The notes beneath the pieces are model-generated. The model searched no databases. It saw only the letters and a list, made by a program, of their open reading frames with translations, and was not told the origin of the DNA. Source: Planctomycetota bacterium (lineage in GTDB: Bacteria > Planctomycetota > Phycisphaerae > Phycisphaerales > SM1A02). From it: 7,993 nucleotides of DNA. Both the position numbers and the translations under genes were made by a program. The stretch spans positions 1 through 7,993 of the forward strand of contig QWPU01000138.1 in NCBI GenBank assembly GCA_003671065.1, written 5' to 3'. Below, piece by piece: positions 5,239 to 7,993 of this stretch (position 1 is the stretch's first letter; every line of letters begins with the position of its first letter).

Positions 5239-7132
5239 AGTCACGCTGCGTCAATCGCGGAAGCGGCGGCTGGCCGCTTCGTGACGACCAGTACGGATTG
5301 CAATCGGCGAAAAACGGATTGGTGCGCGGCGCGCGTGAATTCCTCGCGACGCCTCGATCGAGGTGATGCATCAAACTTCCAATCACATGGAACATGAATT
5401 GATGCGATGAGTTCGAGTTAAACCTTCGCACGCGATCAGCTCTCGTGTAATCGCGCATCTGCAGAAAACTCGGATCCTCCAAGTTGTCTGGATCCGTGGT
5501 CAGTTCATAACCGAACCAGTTCTCCACTTCGCCTGCGCCGTATTCAGCGGCTGCTGCAATCTCGGTTTTAATTTCAGCCCAAGATCTCGGGTCTGCTGGG
5601 TACATCAGACACGCTTGAAACGGCGAATTCAATTCCGCTTCGATCGCGGCGCGGAAATCTTCACTCAGTGTTGGCAACGAGACTCTCCCAATTTCGCCTG
5701 CGTATGCATTCATGAGTTGATCGGTCGCCGCACTCCGTTGTTGTCCCCTCTGCTCAAGAACCTGCTCTGGAAGGACACCTCGAAGGTTCCACGCCGCTGC
5801 GAACAATTCCCACGCCGCTGTGCGGGCTTGAACAACATCAATGCCTTGCCGAGCTTGGGGCGCGAACCTTCCGCCAAGATGCGCTTCGACCGTGGCTTCG
5901 AAGTCCTTGGTCATTGCAAATCCTGGCGGAAGCGACTCCTCCATTTGTCGAATGCGGGCTGTGAGTTCTGCAATAGCCTCAGGCGCAAGCCCCGAACTGA
6001 TCGCGATCGAAACAGCGAGCGCCAGAAGTTTCTCAACGGATTGATGTCGCCGCTCGAGCGACTTCGAAACTGCACACGCCACCGACCACGCTTCAAGAGG
6101 GAACTGTTGAACGAACGTGAGGCTGCGAAACCCTGTACTTCTTGCGGGGACACGCTCATCAAGATGAAGAACTTCGATGTGCGCATCGATAGCCTTCAGT
6201 GATGCGCGAAGATCACGCACGCGTCGATCAGCAGCAGTAACGTTTCCTCGCGCGCGAAGCAACGCTTGCTCGCCATCAACTGCCACGCACCACGCGACGA
6301 ATCCGAGAGGATCCGCGGTTGGCGAGAGCGCAACGGTCGGTGAGGGCTTGATGATGGCGCCCTCCGTGACCGCTGCTTCGAGCTCTGCATTGCCCGCTTC
6401 TCGCGCCATTGCGATGCGGCGCGCTTCGCAGAGCAACGACGCTCCAAGCGCATCGAGATCAGTTGCTTCATCAATGATCTGTTGTTGCCGGCCGTGCAGT
6501 TGATCCGGCGCGGCTCTTATCAACTGCGCCTCTGCTGCAAGCGCGTCGCTGGGCTCGCTTGCCTTTGGTGCCATGGCGTGACTTGCAAGGAATGACGCCG
6601 TTGCAAACGGATCAAACACGCAAGGCGTCGCACCAGCAAGAAACCCTGCGAATTCCCTCGGTTCTATCGCAAGCGGTGCACCGAGTGGCTCCAGGCTTGT
6701 GGTGAGTGTTCGCGCTTCCTCATTGGCCGCATCGAGATCAACTGCGCTATACGCGAAGTGCAAGAGCGAAGCGATTTCTGATGCGGCCGCTTTCAGATCG
6801 ACTCCCTCGCCGCTTGAAATCGACGGATCAACCAGCACTGGGCCGAAGGCAATGCGTCGACACACTCCCGCTTCGTCATTCACACATCGAAGCACAATCA
6901 GCGCGCGGATCGGAACAACATCATCGATCGAAACGATCTCGCCCGCGGCACTCACACGAAGCAACTGCCCGCGTGATGAGAGCGGAGTCAGGGATTGAAT
7001 CAACTTCTCCGCGAGATCCGAGATTGCAGGATCTGCGTGCGCATGATCAATCGTTGCACCGATGCACAGTGTGATGAAGGCGACGATTGTCCGCGCTCGA
7101 TTGCTGCGGCTTGAAAGTATCGATGATCTCAT
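5237..7132 (-). CDS. Large exported protein of unknown function
   Basis: The product is 631 residues long. A signal peptide is clear: basic start (MRSSILSSRSNRAR), hydrophobic core 'TIVAFITLCIGATI' at 15-28, likely cleavage after AHA at about 33. The rest is largely alpha-helical and Ala/Glu/Arg-rich, with scattered cysteines (83, 91, 171, 235, 282, 353, 508, 611). The C-terminal part has a conserved-looking aromatic patch ('ENWFGYELTTDPDN', 'SSHQFMFHVIGSLMHHLDRG', 'NPFFADCNPYW'). No catalytic motif or known family is recognised. The start at 7132 is set by AGGAGG at 7142-7147, 9 nt upstream, and by the signal peptide. The gene begins 2 bp after the stop of the upstream 210-residue gene, so the two form an operon. 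The final bases of its TAG stop lie at the edge of repeat copy C, so the last residues ('QPPLPRLTQRD') may have been altered by the insertion. Confidence 0.82.
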   Translation of the reverse strand: MRSSILSSRSNRARTIVAFITLCIGATIDHAHADPAISDLAEKLIQSLTPLSSRGQLLRVSAAGEIVSIDDVVPIRALIVLRCVNDEAGVCRRIAFGPVLVDPSISSGEGVDLKAAASEIASLLHFAYSAVDLDAANEEARTLTTSLEPLGAPLAIEPREFAGFLAGATPCVFDPFATASFLASHAMAPKASEPSDALAAEAQLIRAAPDQLHGRQQQIIDEATDLDALGASLLCEARRIAMAREAGNAELEAAVTEGAIIKPSPTVALSPTADPLGFVAWCVAVDGEQALLRARGNVTAADRRVRDLRASLKAIDAHIEVLHLDERVPARSTGFRSLTFVQQFPLEAWSVACAVSKSLERRHQSVEKLLALAVSIAISSGLAPEAIAELTARIRQMEESLPPGFAMTKDFEATVEAHLGGRFAPQARQGIDVVQARTAAWELFAAAWNLRGVLPEQVLEQRGQQRSAATDQLMNAYAGEIGRVSLPTLSEDFRAAIEAELNSPFQACLMYPADPRSWAEIKTEIAAAAEYGAGEVENWFGYELTTDPDNLEDPSFLQMRDYTRADRVRRFNSNSSHQFMFHVIGSLMHHLDRGVARNSRAPRTNPFFADCNPYWSSRSGQPPLPRLTQRD

Positions 7133-7134
7133 GA

Positions 7135-7767
7135 TTACCCGCCTCCTGTGCTTGATGGTGGAAGTGCTGGTTGTGGATCGCTGCATTCGGCGCAGCCGTC
7201 TTCGATGAAGACAGAGAAATCGAGGACTTCAGCATCGGCAACCGTGTACGACTTCCGCCCGCTGTACAACTTCGCGTGTGTATCCGCTTCGAGGTCGATG
7301 AAGAACACATAGTCGTGCACCACTTGATCTGACGGTGGTGAAATACACGATGCCGCGTTGAAGTTGAGGAACTGCGTGTCCTTGAGAGTCGCGCGGCGGC
7401 CTCCTGCAGGAATATTCCAATCGATACCAAGCCCTGTTCCAACAGTGATGCCTCCACCGATGGCAACGCCTGGGTCTTCGAATGACCGCGCGACGTGGAT
7501 ACTCCTGAGCTCGTCCTCTTCCATCTCCAACAGGATTTCACTCGTAGAGAGTCCTGGTGCAAACTGCGCCTTCGCGTGCGCGAGGCCCCACGCGTTTCCG
7601 GCTGGGCAGACGCCAAGCATGAGTTCGAGTTCGATGTTGACCCTGGCGAACGCTTTCCAACGCATTCTCGTCGCCGCGGGCGCATCCACAGGCGTCCATC
7701 GAAGAATGAGTTCATCGCGAACCGTCATCATCGGTTGGTCTTTAAGTTCAGTAGTGCAGGCGCACAT
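7135..7767 (-). CDS. Protein of unknown function, first gene of a two-gene operon
   Basis: The product is 210 residues long from the ATG at 7767, chosen because AGAAGGA at 7775-7781 lies 7 nt upstream. There is no signal peptide or membrane segment. The N-terminus starts MCAC. The middle is beta-rich with a glycine-rich stretch ('GVAIGGGITVGTGLGIDWNIP', about 100-120), then 'HDYVFFIDLEADTHAKLYSG' (151-170) and a C-terminal 'EDGCAECSDPQP' with a C-x-x-C pair. The tail is Pro/Ser/Gly (PPSSTGGG). The two cysteine pairs could bind a metal, but nothing proves it. I recognise no family. The stop at 7135-7137 is 2 bp before the start of the 631-residue exported protein, so the two are very probably translated from one message. 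The frame remains open upstream to the window edge, so the true protein may be longer. Confidence 0.7.
   Translation of the reverse strand: MCACTTELKDQPMMTVRDELILRWTPVDAPAATRMRWKAFARVNIELELMLGVCPAGNAWGLAHAKAQFAPGLSTSEILLEMEEDELRSIHVARSFEDPGVAIGGGITVGTGLGIDWNIPAGGRRATLKDTQFLNFNAASCISPPSDQVVHDYVFFIDLEADTHAKLYSGRKSYTVADAEVLDFSVFIEDGCAECSDPQPALPPSSTGGG
7142..7147 (-). promoter_or_regulatory. Shine-Dalgarno site AGGAGG for the 631-residue protein
   Basis: CCTCCT on the plus strand reads AGGAGG on the minus strand, 9 nt before the ATG at 7130-7132. It lies within the last codons of the upstream gene and fixes the start in preference to the upstream in-frame ATG at 7186. Confidence 0.8.
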
Positions 7768-7992
7768 CGGAGTGTCCTTCTGATGCTGGATCCGAGACCT
7801 CGAATGCAGTTGCGACTTCCAGTTTTTCCGCGAGTGTTGATCACACAACGCTGTATGCCATCGTGGGCTCCCGCCACCCTCATCGTCGCCCAGTGCTTCC
7901 TCTGTCAGCCTCACGCAGTCTGCAATGCAGGTGTCTGGCTTGAGCGCACCGAGTCCCCAATCTTCGCAAGTACAACTTGGTTCAGCAGGAAA
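7768..7992 (-). other. In-frame open stretch reaching the right edge; possible partial upstream coding sequence
   Basis: Upstream of the chosen start at 7767 the same minus-strand frame has no stop for 75 codons, up to 7992. Its left-edge part looks protein-like and cysteine-rich ('CTCEDWGLGALKPDTCIADC', then 'VRLTEEALGDDEGGG'). The part nearest 7767 ('RKNWKSQLHSRSRIQHQKD') looks like untranslated sequence read by chance. It could be the N-terminal part of the 210-residue protein, the end of another gene after a frameshift, or a chance open frame. The neighbouring frame ends at a TGA near 7913 and could alternatively be the tail of a separate upstream gene. Confidence 0.3.
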
Positions 7993-7993
7993 C

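Noticed and set aside
5615..6202. 195-codon plus-strand open frame opposite the 631-residue protein
   Set aside because: Its composition is Arg/Cys/Ser-rich with no domain pattern; the minus-strand gene has a strong ribosome binding site and a signal peptide.
7047..7715. 222-codon minus-strand open frame overlapping the 210-residue gene
   Set aside because: It is Ser/Arg/Thr-rich and crosses the tight junction of two better supported genes in another frame.
1..7993. tRNA, rRNA or riboswitch
   Set aside because: No cloverleaf with a TTC-loop motif, rRNA segment or known riboswitch core was seen on either strand.

Overview
The window most resembles a planctomycete of the Phycisphaerae/Phycisphaerales type. 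The main reason is the secreted protein at 2963-4051, which ends in a two-part dockerin-like tail of the 'AADLxxLLxxWG' kind with paired cysteines that is common in that group. Other signs fit: many secreted proteins of no recognised family, moderately GC-rich codons rich in GCG, CGC and TCG, and an ECF-like sigma factor. The assignment is inference, because no rRNA or marker gene lies in the window.

Layout from left to right. A minus-strand pair occupies 1-1490: a secreted protein with secretin-like segments (222-1490) whose stop overlaps the GTG start of a partial sigma-70/ECF-type factor (225 to the left edge). A repeat-rich block follows (1575-2690). It holds two copies of a roughly 115-bp inverted-repeat element (A and B) bracketing one small two-helix membrane protein gene (1818-2498, minus). 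Right beside copy B is a frameshifted, truncated scrap of a dockerin domain (2691-2779, plus), followed by a weak terminator-like hairpin. The only intact plus-strand gene (2963-4051) encodes an exported seven-unit Asp-box beta-propeller with the dockerin-like tail. It converges on a minus-strand GNAT acetyltransferase gene (4178-5077). A third element copy (C, about 5121-5238) separates that gene from a two-gene minus-strand operon: a 210-residue protein (7135-7767) and a 631-residue exported protein (5237-7132), neither of a family I recognise. The reading frame of the 210-residue protein stays open upstream to the right edge, so a longer protein or a neighbouring partial gene is possible.

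The most notable feature is the repeat family. All three copies have the same orientation and each lies 44-84 bp upstream of the start of a minus-strand gene. Copy B abuts a broken dockerin gene. The edge of copy C supplies the last bases of the stop codon of the 631-residue protein. The copies look like non-autonomous elements, either MITE-like or REP/BIME-like and moved in trans. No transposase is visible here. They also create misleading upstream start codons, so the CDS starts below were chosen by Shine-Dalgarno sites, signal peptides and family alignment rather than by longest open frame.
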